This document shows positions 33,481 through 43,407 of a stretch of DNA of 64,000 nt, one piece after another. The translations under genes were made by a program, and so were the position numbers. The notes below the pieces were generated by a model. That model was not told where the DNA came from. It ran no database searches and saw only the letters and a program-made list of their open reading frames with translations. Position 1 is the stretch's first letter, and the number at the start of each line of letters is the position of its first letter. Source of the DNA: Lutibacter flavus (GTDB taxonomy: Bacteria > Bacteroidota > Bacteroidia > Flavobacteriales > Flavobacteriaceae); the NCBI RefSeq assembly GCF_900188355.1, contig NZ_FZNX01000001.1:481754-545753 (forward strand), written 5' to 3'.

Positions 33481-35925
33481 TTATGCTTTAAACATTTCTT
33501 CATCACCACCGTTATAATTACCACCTTGTCTTTGACGTTGTTTTTTCTGATTTAATCTATATGTAAAATTCAGCATAATTTGTCGTTGACGCCATTGAAA
33601 TTCACCTTCTGAAATTGTTGTTGGTGAATAACTTGTAGATTTTCTTTTACGGGAATTTAATAAATCGCTAACCCTTAGAGATAAAGTTCCTTTTTCATTT
33701 AAAATATCTTTGCTAAAAGCCAAATCAACGCTGATTATTGCTTTTCTTTTAGATTGAGCTCCTTCGCTGGGAGCCATATACATTGCTTTAGTCTGCCAAT
33801 CTATACCGCCTGGTAAAGTAATTCTAGAATCCAATCGAGTAAACCAACTTACATTCTTTATATCGTAATTTATATTATCATATTCTCCATCAGTAATAGA
33901 TTCAAAAAAATTAAAACTGTTGGTAAGTTTCCACCATTTAAACGGATTGTAATTAGCCGTAAATTCAAAACCATAGCGATCTTGTTGACTTAAATTTACA
34001 GGGCTTCTAACAATTACAAGTGTTTCAACGTTGTCTACTAACCTTAATTCATCAATTTGTATAAATTCAATATTATTTATGGCATGTTGAAAATAAATTG
34101 ACGAATTAAATGTTAACTTCTCCCATCTCTTTAAGTATCCCAAATCAAATGAATTTGTATATGTTGGGTCTAAATTTACATTTCCCTTTCTAACGTAAGT
34201 TTCACTAGTTCTTGACTCAAAAGGATTTAAAAACCAATGACGTGGTCTTCTAAGCCTTCTACTATATCCTAAAGTAAAACTTTCAGTATCGTTTAACTCT
34301 AAGCCTAAATTTACTGTTGGGAATAATTCAGTAAATTTTTTATTATAAACTTCATTTGTTTGAATTAAATTAATTCGTCGGTCTGTGGTTTCTGATCTAA
34401 GACCTAATAAATATGAAAATTTATTAATTTTTTTACCGTATTGACTGTAAAAAGCATAAATATTTTGCTCAAATTCTAATGTGTTTGAAAAATTAGTATT
34501 GTTTATATATTGATTATTTTCAAATTCTTCAACTAAATAATCAGAATTTAATTTATCCATTACAATATTAAATCCTAATTCAAATTGTGCTGTTTCTCCT
34601 AATGGCAACGTATAATCACCTTTAAATTGAAATCCAGTATCAGATTCATCAGTTATATTACGTTCAGGGGCATTTTCAATCAATGATGGAAACGTGTCTT
34701 TATCTGTTATATAAGTGAAATTATCTTCATTACTTTTTCCATATTGTAAATCCAATGTTAATTTATGTCCGGAAGTATTAAAATCTTTTGTAAAATTTAG
34801 GTTGTACTCAATTGTTTTGTCATCTTCACTTTCAGATTCAAGTCTTGAACTGGCAATAAGTAGATTTTTAGTTACTCCTAATTCTGTAATTGAATTTGTG
34901 GCTAAATCATCACCATTAGATTTTCTATATAACACAGAACCTGTTAATGAGCTTTTATCAGTTAAGAAATATTCTAATCCAAAGCGAGTATTTAAGCCTT
35001 TATTTTCGCGTTTGTATTCAATTTCTTCATTTCTGTAATTTAAAGTATTTCCAAAGTCGTCAAAATATGTAACTTTTGAAAATGAATTCCCTGGAGAATT
35101 TCTATATGAGTATCCTAAATTGGTGAAAAAGTTGACCTTTTTAGTTCTATAGTTTAAGTTGGTCGATACTCCTAAATTATCGGGATTTCCGGCCGATAAA
35201 GTAAACGTACCATTAAATCCAAGTGCTTTTCCTTTTCTCAATATTATATTTAAAATTCCAGCGGTTCCTTCTGCATCATATCTGGCGGACGGACTGGTAA
35301 TTACTTCAACTTTTTCTATAGCATCAGCAGGGAGTTGACGTAAAGCATCTGTACCACTTAAACCAACTAATCCGGAAGGTTTGCCATTAACAAGTATTCT
35401 TACGTTTTCATTTCCTCTTAAACTTACATTCCCTTCAACGTCAACCGAAACCGATGGTACATTGTCTAAAACATCTGATGCTGTTCCTCCTTTTACGGTC
35501 ATATCCTTACCAACATTGTATATTTTTTTGTCTAAACGAATTTCTACAGTACTTTTTTCGGCAATAATTTCAACTTCATCAAGAGCTTGTGCATCAATTT
35601 CTAAAGAAATTACCCCCAAATCAGTTGTTTTAGTTATCTCTTTATTTCTAAATGTATACGTTTTAAATGAAATAAATTCTACTGATATATTATAAGTTCC
35701 TCTTGAAATTAAAATATCAAATGAACCATTATTGTCAGTAATTCCACCTGTTACAATTTCACCTTCTAATGATTTAACAACAATTGTTGCATATTCTAAT
35801 GGTAGTTTAGTTTCATTATCAATTACTTTTCCAAAAATAGAAATCTTTTCTAAGGGATCAGAATTTTCAGCAATAAGTGTAGTTGCAAAAAAACTGAATG
35901 AAATCAAAAATACAAGATTTTTCAT
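33481..35925 (-). CDS. Outer-membrane beta-barrel receptor (TonB-receptor-like), copy 1
   Basis: 814 residues: a signal peptide, a carboxypeptidase-regulatory-like beta domain (about 28-110), a TonB-plug-like domain (SVDVEGNVSLRGNENVRI onward), then a long barrel of the OMP_b-brl_3 type ending in FTYRLNQKKQRQ. The ligand is unknown. The extreme C terminus is basic and polar, not a classical terminal aromatic. It is paralogous to the gene at 36544 with the same domain order; arsC lies between them. The promoter region has a -7 box and a GTTAAC-N4-GTTAAC motif. Confidence 0.85.
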   Translation of the reverse strand: MKNLVFLISFSFFATTLIAENSDPLEKISIFGKVIDNETKLPLEYATIVVKSLEGEIVTGGITDNNGSFDILISRGTYNISVEFISFKTYTFRNKEITKTTDLGVISLEIDAQALDEVEIIAEKSTVEIRLDKKIYNVGKDMTVKGGTASDVLDNVPSVSVDVEGNVSLRGNENVRILVNGKPSGLVGLSGTDALRQLPADAIEKVEVITSPSARYDAEGTAGILNIILRKGKALGFNGTFTLSAGNPDNLGVSTNLNYRTKKVNFFTNLGYSYRNSPGNSFSKVTYFDDFGNTLNYRNEEIEYKRENKGLNTRFGLEYFLTDKSSLTGSVLYRKSNGDDLATNSITELGVTKNLLIASSRLESESEDDKTIEYNLNFTKDFNTSGHKLTLDLQYGKSNEDNFTYITDKDTFPSLIENAPERNITDESDTGFQFKGDYTLPLGETAQFELGFNIVMDKLNSDYLVEEFENNQYINNTNFSNTLEFEQNIYAFYSQYGKKINKFSYLLGLRSETTDRRINLIQTNEVYNKKFTELFPTVNLGLELNDTESFTLGYSRRLRRPRHWFLNPFESRTSETYVRKGNVNLDPTYTNSFDLGYLKRWEKLTFNSSIYFQHAINNIEFIQIDELRLVDNVETLVIVRSPVNLSQQDRYGFEFTANYNPFKWWKLTNSFNFFESITDGEYDNINYDIKNVSWFTRLDSRITLPGGIDWQTKAMYMAPSEGAQSKRKAIISVDLAFSKDILNEKGTLSLRVSDLLNSRKRKSTSYSPTTISEGEFQWRQRQIMLNFTYRLNQKKQRQRQGGNYNGGDEEMFKA

Positions 35926-35950
35926 GAATGATTTATTAGTTAGTATGATG

Positions 35951-35958
35951 CAAATATA
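35951..35958 (-). promoter_or_regulatory. -7 box TATATTTG of receptor copy 1
   Basis: Exact TAnnTTTG followed by C on the minus strand, 26 bases before the start codon. Confidence 0.55.
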
Positions 35959-35980
35959 CTTTAGATTTACCTTTTTAAGT

Positions 35981-35996
35981 GTTAACTAGTGTTAAC
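35981..35996. promoter_or_regulatory. Candidate operator GTTAAC-N4-GTTAAC
   Basis: Two GTTAAC hexamers with a 4-base spacer form a symmetric site centred about 30 bp upstream of the receptor -7 box, where an activator would bind. Function unknown. Confidence 0.35.
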
Positions 35997-36155
35997 GTTT
36001 GTTTAATGTATTATTAAATGTGTTAAACAAAAAAATCCAAAACGGATTTCGTTTATTAACTTAGCAGTCAGCAAGTTGTTTTGTGTTTTTGAGAAAAATT
36101 AAATGAGAATAAAAGAAATTAAGTCATTTTTTGTGTGTTAAAAAAAGCTTAAATT

Positions 36156-36494
36156 TTATAAAATTGATTTTATAATTTCAGGTGGACGCCCAATAACAGC
36201 TTTGCCGTTATTAATAACAATTGGTCTTTCTATAAGTTTTGGATTTTCAACCATTGCGCTAATAATAGCATCATCGGTTAAAGTTTTTCCTTTATAGTTT
36301 TCTTTCCAATAAGCTTCATTTTTTCTAACCAAATCAATAGGAGCTATTTTCAATAATTTTATAATTTCTTCAAGTTCTTTTTTAGAAACAGGAGTGTCTA
36401 AATATTTAATTGTTTCAAATTCTAATTCAGATGCTTCTAAAATGGCTAAACCTTGTCGGCTTTTACTGCAACGCGGATTGTGATATATTTTCAT
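36156..36494 (-). CDS. arsC: ArsC/Spx-family arsenate reductase-like protein
   Basis: 112 residues starting at the ATG at 36494; a start six codons upstream (36512) has no family support. It has a thioredoxin-like fold with the catalytic cysteine C9 in IYHNPRCSKSR and the C-terminal RPIVINNGKAVIGRPPE motif, which carries the substrate arginines typical of glutaredoxin-linked ArsC. No other ars gene is near, so true arsenate reduction or a thiol-redox role are both open. It lies between two receptor paralogues; co-transcription with the copy at 36544 (32 bases upstream) is likely. Confidence 0.85.
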   Translation of the reverse strand: MKIYHNPRCSKSRQGLAILEASELEFETIKYLDTPVSKKELEEIIKLLKIAPIDLVRKNEAYWKENYKGKTLTDDAIISAMVENPKLIERPIVINNGKAVIGRPPEIIKSIL

Positions 36495-36543
36495 TTTTTT
36501 AATTTTAAACAAAAATAACCATTTTTGTGAAGGAGCATACTAA

Positions 36544-38934
36544 TTAGTAAATAGGTTTATTTTCTTTCCTGTCAAAATCAATTTTTCTATCTTTTTTACT
36601 TTGGTTAAATCGGTATGTATAAGAAAGTAAAATTGTTCTGTATTTATTTTCGATTAAACTTTTTGAAAAATAATTAGGGTTAAACCGGTCTCTATTTGTG
36701 TCATTTGATAAAAATAAATCATTGACAGTTAAACTTAAAGTTGCTTTATCATTAAATAAATCTTTGTTTATTGCAGCACTAGCATAAGTATATGCTTTTC
36801 TTGTTGAATATTTAGCTTTAGATATTAGATAATGCTTGGCATTAATTTGGAAGTTAAATAAATTAGGGATTTTAAGTTGTGTTAATAAACTAAATTCGCC
36901 ATTTAGATTTACGTTATTATAGTCTAGAGAAATAGTTTCATTTGCTGAATTTACAGTTTCAAATGTTCCAGTTTGATCAAAATTCATTATTGTAATATTA
37001 CTGGAAAAACTTAAGATTTTATTAGGTTTATAAATTGTTGAAATATTCATTCCATAGTAATCAACTTTTCCTAAGTTAACAGGTGTCGTTATCGTTTTGT
37101 CTACACCTTCAATTTGCTCCCCCGTTTCATAGGTTACGTCCTGTATCATATCAGTATATCTAGTGAAAATAATGGCAGGGGCAAATGTAATTTTATTTCC
37201 ATAATAAGTAAAAGATAAACTTGCGTTATCTGTATAAATTGGATTTAATTCAGGATTCCCTTTATAGAATGAAGTCTCGCTAAATTTTTGTTGAAAAGGT
37301 TGTCTATCTAATAAGCCTGGTCTTTTAATACCTCGGTCATAACCTATGCTTATGCTTTTTGTTTCACTAATAGAATATTCTGTATATACAGCTGGAAAAA
37401 AATCGTTAAAACTATTATCCTGTTTGGTATTTAAAGATTTATAATCAACGCTATTTTTTGTTAATTCAGTTCTTAATCCAATTCCAAAATAATAATTACT
37501 TAACTCATATTCATATTCAATAAAGGCCTTATGAATATTTTCTGAATAATCAATTTTGTTTGAAAAATTAGTTCCTAAATATTCAAAAGGAATTTTACCA
37601 AATTCACTTTGGTAACCTGTGGTAATTGCAGATGATTCTCCAATTGGATTTGTAAATTTTAATTCAAAAGTTGTATTAGTTAATTTATTTTTCTCAATAT
37701 AATCTTCACTTATATAATTTATGTTGGAATTTGTTATTGTATTATTAAAAGTATCAACATCATTTATATACTGTACAAAAGAAGTTAATTTTTGACCTTC
37801 TTTTTTAAAATTGTGCTCTAAATTAATAATATACTCCATCGCTTCATTATCATATTTTCCTATATGATTTCTATTATTTGTTGAAGTTGGTGTTTGATTT
37901 GGATCAAAAATATCAGAATTTGTTAATGTATTTCTTTTTTGATTTAAATTTTGATAATTTATACTTGTTGTTAGCGTAGTTCTATTCGAAAGGTAAAAGT
38001 CTGCTCCAACTGTTGTATAAAAGGTATTATTTTTACTGTTAAATTCACTATTTTCATTTAAAAATGAAGAAGTCGTATTGTTTTCAAAATATTCACTTTC
38101 TGAAATTGAGGTTGTAATTGGGTTGCTACTATTAAAAGAAACGTTTGTATAAAAGTTTGTTTTTTGTGTTTTGTGGTTTAATGTTATTAAACTGCCATAA
38201 TAATCTTTATAACCTCCTGTTCCTGTAATTGAAGCATTTAATCCTTCATTTACACCCTTTTTTAAAATAATATTTATAATGCTAAGTGCAGAAGCATTGT
38301 ATTGAGCGCCGGGATTTGTAATAACCTCAATATTTTCCAGAGAACCGGCTGGCAAAGATTTTAAGGCACTTTCTTTAGAGAGTAAAGACGTTTTACCATT
38401 GATTAATACTTGTACTTGACCTTTCCCTCTTACGGTTATTCCACCTGCTGGGTCAACAGAAACCGAAGGGATATTATTTAAAATGTCGGCAGCTGTTCCT
38501 CCAGCAGCCATTAGGTCTTTGCCAACATTAAATACAATTTTATTAGGCTTAAATTCAATTGTCTTTTTTTCGCCTAATATTTCTATAGCATCTAAAAATT
38601 CTGTATCGGTTTCTAATGCAATAGTTCCAATATTGAAATCTCTAGAAATGGTAGATATGTTTATTTTTTTTTCTTTGTAAGAAATATATGTTACTGACGC
38701 ATTATAAGTTCCCTCTTCAACATCAATATTGAAATTTCCTCGGGCATTAGTTATTCCTCCACACTTTATGGTGTTAGAATCAATGCTTTTAAAAATAACT
38801 GTTGCATCTTCTAATGGTTTTTTAGTTGATGAATCAATAATTTTTCCTGAAATCGTATATGTGGGGTTGCTTTTTTTCTGACTAAAACTTATTAGTGGGG
38901 GTAATATGATTAGTAATAATAAAATTCTTCTCAT
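36544..38934 (-). CDS. Outer-membrane beta-barrel receptor (TonB-receptor-like), copy 2
   Basis: 796 residues with the same order as the 33481 gene: signal peptide, carboxypeptidase-regulatory-like domain (about 27-110), plug-like domain (SVDPAGGITVRGKGQVQVLINGK, in two parts), then the barrel. The two share the key plug motifs but differ strongly along the barrel, so they probably recognise different ligands. It uses many Asn, Thr and Ser residues in predicted loops. It lies upstream of arsC on the minus strand. Confidence 0.85.
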   Translation of the reverse strand: MRRILLLLIILPPLISFSQKKSNPTYTISGKIIDSSTKKPLEDATVIFKSIDSNTIKCGGITNARGNFNIDVEEGTYNASVTYISYKEKKINISTISRDFNIGTIALETDTEFLDAIEILGEKKTIEFKPNKIVFNVGKDLMAAGGTAADILNNIPSVSVDPAGGITVRGKGQVQVLINGKTSLLSKESALKSLPAGSLENIEVITNPGAQYNASALSIINIILKKGVNEGLNASITGTGGYKDYYGSLITLNHKTQKTNFYTNVSFNSSNPITTSISESEYFENNTTSSFLNENSEFNSKNNTFYTTVGADFYLSNRTTLTTSINYQNLNQKRNTLTNSDIFDPNQTPTSTNNRNHIGKYDNEAMEYIINLEHNFKKEGQKLTSFVQYINDVDTFNNTITNSNINYISEDYIEKNKLTNTTFELKFTNPIGESSAITTGYQSEFGKIPFEYLGTNFSNKIDYSENIHKAFIEYEYELSNYYFGIGLRTELTKNSVDYKSLNTKQDNSFNDFFPAVYTEYSISETKSISIGYDRGIKRPGLLDRQPFQQKFSETSFYKGNPELNPIYTDNASLSFTYYGNKITFAPAIIFTRYTDMIQDVTYETGEQIEGVDKTITTPVNLGKVDYYGMNISTIYKPNKILSFSSNITIMNFDQTGTFETVNSANETISLDYNNVNLNGEFSLLTQLKIPNLFNFQINAKHYLISKAKYSTRKAYTYASAAINKDLFNDKATLSLTVNDLFLSNDTNRDRFNPNYFSKSLIENKYRTILLSYTYRFNQSKKDRKIDFDRKENKPIY

Positions 38935-39099
38935 ATAAAAACTTATTTAAACAATTCATAGCATTTTTTAACAATAAAAAATTAACATTACATTAGTTGT
39001 TAATTAATACGAAAATACAAAATATTGTTAATATACAACTGTTTATATGAAAAAAATTACTGTTTGTTGTTAAATTGGGAATTTTTTATTTTTAAAAGG

Positions 39100-39720
39100 T
39101 TAATATTTTAATTGTGCAAATTGTAGTTCTTTTTTGAGTTGTTTACCATTTTTAAAATGGATTCCTTGTATTTTTAAATTGTTTGCAGCAATAATATTAT
39201 CTAAGTTATCATCTATAAAAAGAGCCTTTTCAGGAGTGATATTATACCTGTTTAGAATTATTTTATAGATTTCAGGAAAAGGCTTTCTAGTCTTTTCTTG
39301 CCCCGAAACTACAACTCCGTCAAAATCATTAAAAAAAGGAAATAATTCTAAAGCTTTATCCCATTTTTCGGCACTCCAATTAGTTAGCGCATAAATTTTA
39401 TAATTTCCAGAAGCTTTTAATTTTTTAAAAAGTTCAACATTTTCTAAAATCGGTCCAGAAAACATTTGAGGCCAATCTGAATAAAACAAACGAATCAATT
39501 TTTCATATTGTGGAAATTCTGCAATTTTAATGGCATTTGCTTCTTCAATTGTTCTACCAGCGTCTTGTTCTGCATTCCATTCTGGAGTACAAACAGTATT
39601 TAAAAACCATTTCACTTTTTCTTCATCACCATTAAATACTTTTAGATACAAATATTCAGGCTTCCAATCAACTAAAACGCCGCCAAGGTCAAATATTATA
39701 GTGTTAATTTTAGGTGACAT
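39100..39720 (-). CDS. HAD-superfamily hydrolase, subfamily IA
   Basis: 206 residues. Motif I is IIFDLGGVLVDW, motif II is ALTNWS, the lysine of motif III is in KTRKPFPEIY, and motif IV is FIDDNLDNI. The cap between residues 20 and 90 is the helical type of 2-haloacid dehalogenase/sugar-phosphatase relatives such as YihX. The substrate is unknown. The start codon overlaps the prfB stop by one base, so the two are translationally coupled. Confidence 0.85.
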   Translation of the reverse strand: MSPKINTIIFDLGGVLVDWKPEYLYLKVFNGDEEKVKWFLNTVCTPEWNAEQDAGRTIEEANAIKIAEFPQYEKLIRLFYSDWPQMFSGPILENVELFKKLKASGNYKIYALTNWSAEKWDKALELFPFFNDFDGVVVSGQEKTRKPFPEIYKIILNRYNITPEKALFIDDNLDNIIAANNLKIQGIHFKNGKQLKKELQFAQLKY

Positions 39721-40826
39721 TATAACTCATTTTTATCTTCGGTTTGTCCCTGTTGCATTAAATATGCTTTAATAAAAGCATCTATTTCTCCATTCATAAC
39801 AGCATCAACATTACCAGTCTCAAAAGAAGTTCTAACGTCTTTCACTAATTTATAAGGATGCATTACATAATTTCTTATTTGTGATCCAAAATCAATTTTC
39901 ATTTTTCCAGCTTCAATATCACTTCTTGCTTCCTGTTGTTTTTTTAATTCAATTTCATACAACTGAGATTTTAGCATTTGCATTGCTCTATCTCTGTTTT
40001 CGTGCTGTGAACGCGTTTCAGAACAGGAAATTTGAATACCAGTTGGCTTGTGTGTTAACTGTACTTTTGTTTCTACTTTGTTCACATTTTGTCCACCTGC
40101 ACCACTTGAGCGCGAAGTAATAATTTCAATATCAGCAGGGTTTATATCAATTTCTATACTATCATCTACAAGTGGATATACATAAACGGATGCAAACGAA
40201 GTATGTCTTTTTGCATTGCTATCAAATGGTGAAATTCTAACCAATCGATGCACGCCATTTTCACCTTTTAAATAACCAAAAGCATATTCGCCTTCAATTT
40301 CAATTGTAACGGTTTTAATACCAACTACATCACCAGCCTGAAAGTTTAATTCTTTCACCTTAAAACCTTGCTTTTCGCTCCACATTAAATACATACGCAT
40401 TAACATTTGAGCCCAATCACAACTTTCTGTTCCTCCGGCTCCAGCTGTTACTTGTAAAACGGCACTTAAATTATCTCCTTCATCAGAAAGCATATTTTTA
40501 AATTCCAGGCTTTCAATTAAATCTATGGCTTTATTGTAAACTTTTTCTACTTCTTTTTCAGTTGCTTCGCCTTCATTAAAAAAATCTAATAAAATTGAGG
40601 TTTCTTCATAGTAATTTTCAATGGTATTAAAATCTTCAACCCATTTTTTCTTAGACCTTAATTGTTTCATTACAATTTCAGCCTCTTTTGGATTGTTCCA
40701 AAAATCAGGGTTTGCAGTTTTTTCCTCCTCATTAGAAACTTCAATTAGTTTTTTGTCAATTTCTAAGTAAGTTTTTAACTTGGCAATGCGTTCTTGTAAT
40801 TTATAGAGTTGTTCGTTTGAAATCAT
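39720..40826 (-). CDS. prfB: Peptide chain release factor 2
   Basis: 368 residues, full length. It recognises UGA and UAA and triggers peptide release. The GGQ motif is in [12 protein letters not shown]. The RF2 tripeptide region is in [19 protein letters not shown], where the SPF motif specifies UGA. The frame runs uninterrupted through the region that in many bacteria holds the in-frame UGA and frameshift (here KTYLEIDKK), so no programmed +1 frameshift is needed. It is co-transcribed with the HAD gene. Confidence 0.96.
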   Translation of the reverse strand: MISNEQLYKLQERIAKLKTYLEIDKKLIEVSNEEEKTANPDFWNNPKEAEIVMKQLRSKKKWVEDFNTIENYYEETSILLDFFNEGEATEKEVEKVYNKAIDLIESLEFKNMLSDEGDNLSAVLQVTAGAGGTESCDWAQMLMRMYLMWSEKQGFKVKELNFQAGDVVGIKTVTIEIEGEYAFGYLKGENGVHRLVRISPFDSNAKRHTSFASVYVYPLVDDSIEIDINPADIEIITSRSSGAGGQNVNKVETKVQLTHKPTGIQISCSETRSQHENRDRAMQMLKSQLYEIELKKQQEARSDIEAGKMKIDFGSQIRNYVMHPYKLVKDVRTSFETGNVDAVMNGEIDAFIKAYLMQQGQTEDKNEL

Positions 40827-40844
40827 ATTAAGGTTTAAGAATTA

Positions 40845-40852
40845 CAAAAATA
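40845..40852 (-). promoter_or_regulatory. -7 box TATTTTTG of prfB
   Basis: Exact TAnnTTTG on the minus strand, 19 bases before the start codon. Confidence 0.5.
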
Positions 40853-40938
40853 ACCTTTCATTTTTAAACAATGAAAATTAATTAAATACATATTATATAA
40901 ATTACGAAAGCAATGGTTTAGTTGTTATTTTTACTTAC

Positions 40939-40946
40939 TATATTTG
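40939..40946 (+). promoter_or_regulatory. -7 box TATATTTG of ltaE
   Basis: Exact TAnnTTTG 24 bases before the ATG. A TTG at 40922 is closer than usual (14-base spacer). Confidence 0.5.
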
Positions 40947-40969
40947 ATTCATAAAATTTAATTTAAACG

Positions 40970-41992
40970 ATGCAAATAAATTTAATTAGTGACACGGTTA
41001 CAAAGCCAACGAAGGGAATGTTAAAAGCAATGATGAATGCTGAAGTTGGTGATGATGTTTTTAAATCAGATCCAACGGTTAATAAACTTCAAAGTAAAAT
41101 TGCTGAAATGTTTGGTATGGAAGACGCCTTATTTTTTCCTTCTGGAACAATGGCAAATCAAACAGGAATAAAAATACATACACATCCAGGAGATAAAATG
41201 TTTTGCGATAAATGGGCGCATGTTTATAATTTTGAAGGTGGAGGCGCAGCATTTAACTCTGGAGTAACTTCGCATTTAATTGATGGGGAGCGTGGAACTT
41301 TTACAGCGAATCAATTACAAGAAGCCGTTTCAGGTGGAAGATCTGATATTCACGTGCCTTATTCTCGATTGGTTGCAATTGAAAATACTACAAATAAAGG
41401 TGGTGGAGCTTGTTGGGATTATGAAGAAATTTTAAAAATTAAAAAAATATGCTCTAATAATAAATTAGCATTGCATCTAGATGGTGCGAGGTTGTTTAAT
41501 GCTTTAGTAGCTAAAAAGGAATCCCCAGAGCAATATGGGAAAGTTTTTGATACCATTTCTATTTGCTTGTCAAAAGGGCTAGGAGCTCCTATTGGATCTT
41601 TATTATTAGGTACAAAAAGTCATATAGAACAAGCATTAAGAGTTCGTAAATTATTTGGCGGTGCTATGCGTCAATCAGGTTATTTAGCAGCAGCAGGTAT
41701 TTATGCCTTAGATAACCATATAGATCGACTTGCCATAGACCATACAAGAGCCCAAATTATTGGTGTTACCTTAAATAATTGCCCTTTAATAAAACATGTA
41801 GAACCTATTGAAACCAATATTATCATATTTAATGTTATTGATGAAATAAATGAAAATGATTTTATAAGCCGGATGAATGATGCAGGAATCGAACTAATCT
41901 CAATGGGACAAGGTAAATTAAGAATGGTAACGCATTTAGATTTTACTGAAGAAATGCTGGAGAGTGTTGTATTAACAATAGAAAATATATAA
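40970..41992 (+). CDS. ltaE: Low-specificity threonine aldolase
   Basis: 340-residue fold type I PLP enzyme that cleaves threonine or allo-threonine to glycine and acetaldehyde. The ring-nitrogen aspartate is in LHLDGARLFNA and the PLP lysine in ICLSKGLGAPIGS. The N-terminal NLISDTVTKPT is the usual family opening. An M28 peptidase gene follows 12 bases later, so they may share a transcript. Confidence 0.93.
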   Translation: MQINLISDTVTKPTKGMLKAMMNAEVGDDVFKSDPTVNKLQSKIAEMFGMEDALFFPSGTMANQTGIKIHTHPGDKMFCDKWAHVYNFEGGGAAFNSGVTSHLIDGERGTFTANQLQEAVSGGRSDIHVPYSRLVAIENTTNKGGGACWDYEEILKIKKICSNNKLALHLDGARLFNALVAKKESPEQYGKVFDTISICLSKGLGAPIGSLLLGTKSHIEQALRVRKLFGGAMRQSGYLAAAGIYALDNHIDRLAIDHTRAQIIGVTLNNCPLIKHVEPIETNIIIFNVIDEINENDFISRMNDAGIELISMGQGKLRMVTHLDFTEEMLESVVLTIENI

Positions 41993-42004
41993 AATTTAAT
42001 AATT

Positions 42005-43363
42005 ATGAAATCTTCTTATCAAGTTGTTTTAGTACTTTTTTTTATGATAAGTACTGTAAGTTTTTCACAATCTAAAATAGATAAAATTTTAACTGAAATT
42101 TCAACTGCAACATCTGCACAAAGAATTGAAAATGATATTAAAAAACTGGTGAGTTTTGGAACTAGGCATACCTTATCTGATACTGTTTCAAACAATAGAG
42201 GAATTGGAGCTGCAAGAAGATGGATAAAATCTGCTTTTGAAGAAGTTTCAACAGCATGTAATAATTGTTTAGAAGTAAGTTATTTAGGTGATATTGTAAA
42301 AGCTGATGGAAGAAGAATAATTACAGATACAAAAGTTGTTAATGTATTGGCAATTCAAAGAGGTACAAAATATCCAAATCATTATGTAATTATGTCTGGG
42401 GATATAGATTCCAGAGTTTCGGACGCTAATAATTTCACTTCAGATTCTCCCGGAGCAAATGACAATGCAACAGGAATGGCCGGCACTATTGAGGCTTCAA
42501 GAGTTTTAAGTAAATACAAATTTCCGGTTTCTATAATTTATGTTGGCTTGTCCGGTGAAGAACAAGGATTGTTTGGTGGAAAAATTATGGCCAATTACGC
42601 GAAAGAGCATAATTGGAATATAATTGGCGTTCTTAACAATGATATGATTGGTAATATTGAAGGAATTGATGGTGTTATTGACAATAGTACTTTTAGAGTT
42701 TTTTCTGAAGCGATTTCTATGGAAACAACAGATAGAGAAAAAGCAAGTATGCGTTTTTATGGAGGTGAAGTAGATGGGCCTTCTCGTCAATTGGCTCGTA
42801 GAGTTGATCAATTAACAGATGCATATATGACTAATTTAGATGCAATTATGATTTATAGATTGGATCGTTTTGGTAGAGGAGGACATCATCGTCCGTTTAA
42901 CGATGCAGGTTTTACCGGAGTTAGAATTATGGAAACCCACGAAAATTACAATCGTCAGCACCAAGATATTAGAGTGGAAAATGGCATAAAATATGGTGAT
43001 GTTATGGAAGGTGTAAATTTTGACTATGCTGCAAAATTAACTGCGGTAAATTGTTTAACATTGGCTTCAATAGCTGCTGCACCACCAGCTCCAGAAAATG
43101 TAATGATTGCTGGTGCAGTGCAACCTTCAACACGATTAAAATGGGACCCAATTGAAGATGATGCCATAATTGGGTATAAAATATATTGGAGAGATACAAC
43201 CTCACCTCAATGGCAATACAGCAGATTTGTTGGCAATACTGCAGATTACACATTGAAAAACATTGTAATTGACAATTATTTATTTGGTGTTGCTAGTGTT
43301 AGTGAAAGCGGCGCAGAAAGTTTAATTCAATTTCCAAGAAAACAAATTCCAAGTGGTATGTAA
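42005..43363 (+). CDS. Secreted M28 zinc aminopeptidase with a C-terminal fibronectin-like domain
   Basis: 452 residues: a signal peptide (cleavage near VSFSQ, residue 23), an M28 catalytic domain with zinc-ligand regions GDIDSR (the usual HxD histidine is Asp here), SPGANDNATG, LSGEEQGLFG and NNDMIGN, and a late histidine in GGHHRPFND. A fibronectin type III-like domain runs from about 360 to 445. The GEEQG glutamates are the catalytic base and a metal ligand. Replacement of the first ligand H by G-D in MSGDIDSR is noteworthy. It probably degrades peptides outside the cytoplasm. Confidence 0.85.
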   Translation: MKSSYQVVLVLFFMISTVSFSQSKIDKILTEISTATSAQRIENDIKKLVSFGTRHTLSDTVSNNRGIGAARRWIKSAFEEVSTACNNCLEVSYLGDIVKADGRRIITDTKVVNVLAIQRGTKYPNHYVIMSGDIDSRVSDANNFTSDSPGANDNATGMAGTIEASRVLSKYKFPVSIIYVGLSGEEQGLFGGKIMANYAKEHNWNIIGVLNNDMIGNIEGIDGVIDNSTFRVFSEAISMETTDREKASMRFYGGEVDGPSRQLARRVDQLTDAYMTNLDAIMIYRLDRFGRGGHHRPFNDAGFTGVRIMETHENYNRQHQDIRVENGIKYGDVMEGVNFDYAAKLTAVNCLTLASIAAAPPAPENVMIAGAVQPSTRLKWDPIEDDAIIGYKIYWRDTTSPQWQYSRFVGNTADYTLKNIVIDNYLFGVASVSESGAESLIQFPRKQIPSGM

Positions 43364-43407
43364 TTAAATAGACTATATTTCGACTCATTTTAAAAATAAT
43401 TTATAAA

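Noticed and set aside
34715-35989. Several 80-110-residue plus-strand ORFs opposite receptor copy 1
   Set aside because: Antisense shadows of the receptor frame, serine-rich low-complexity translations without start signals.
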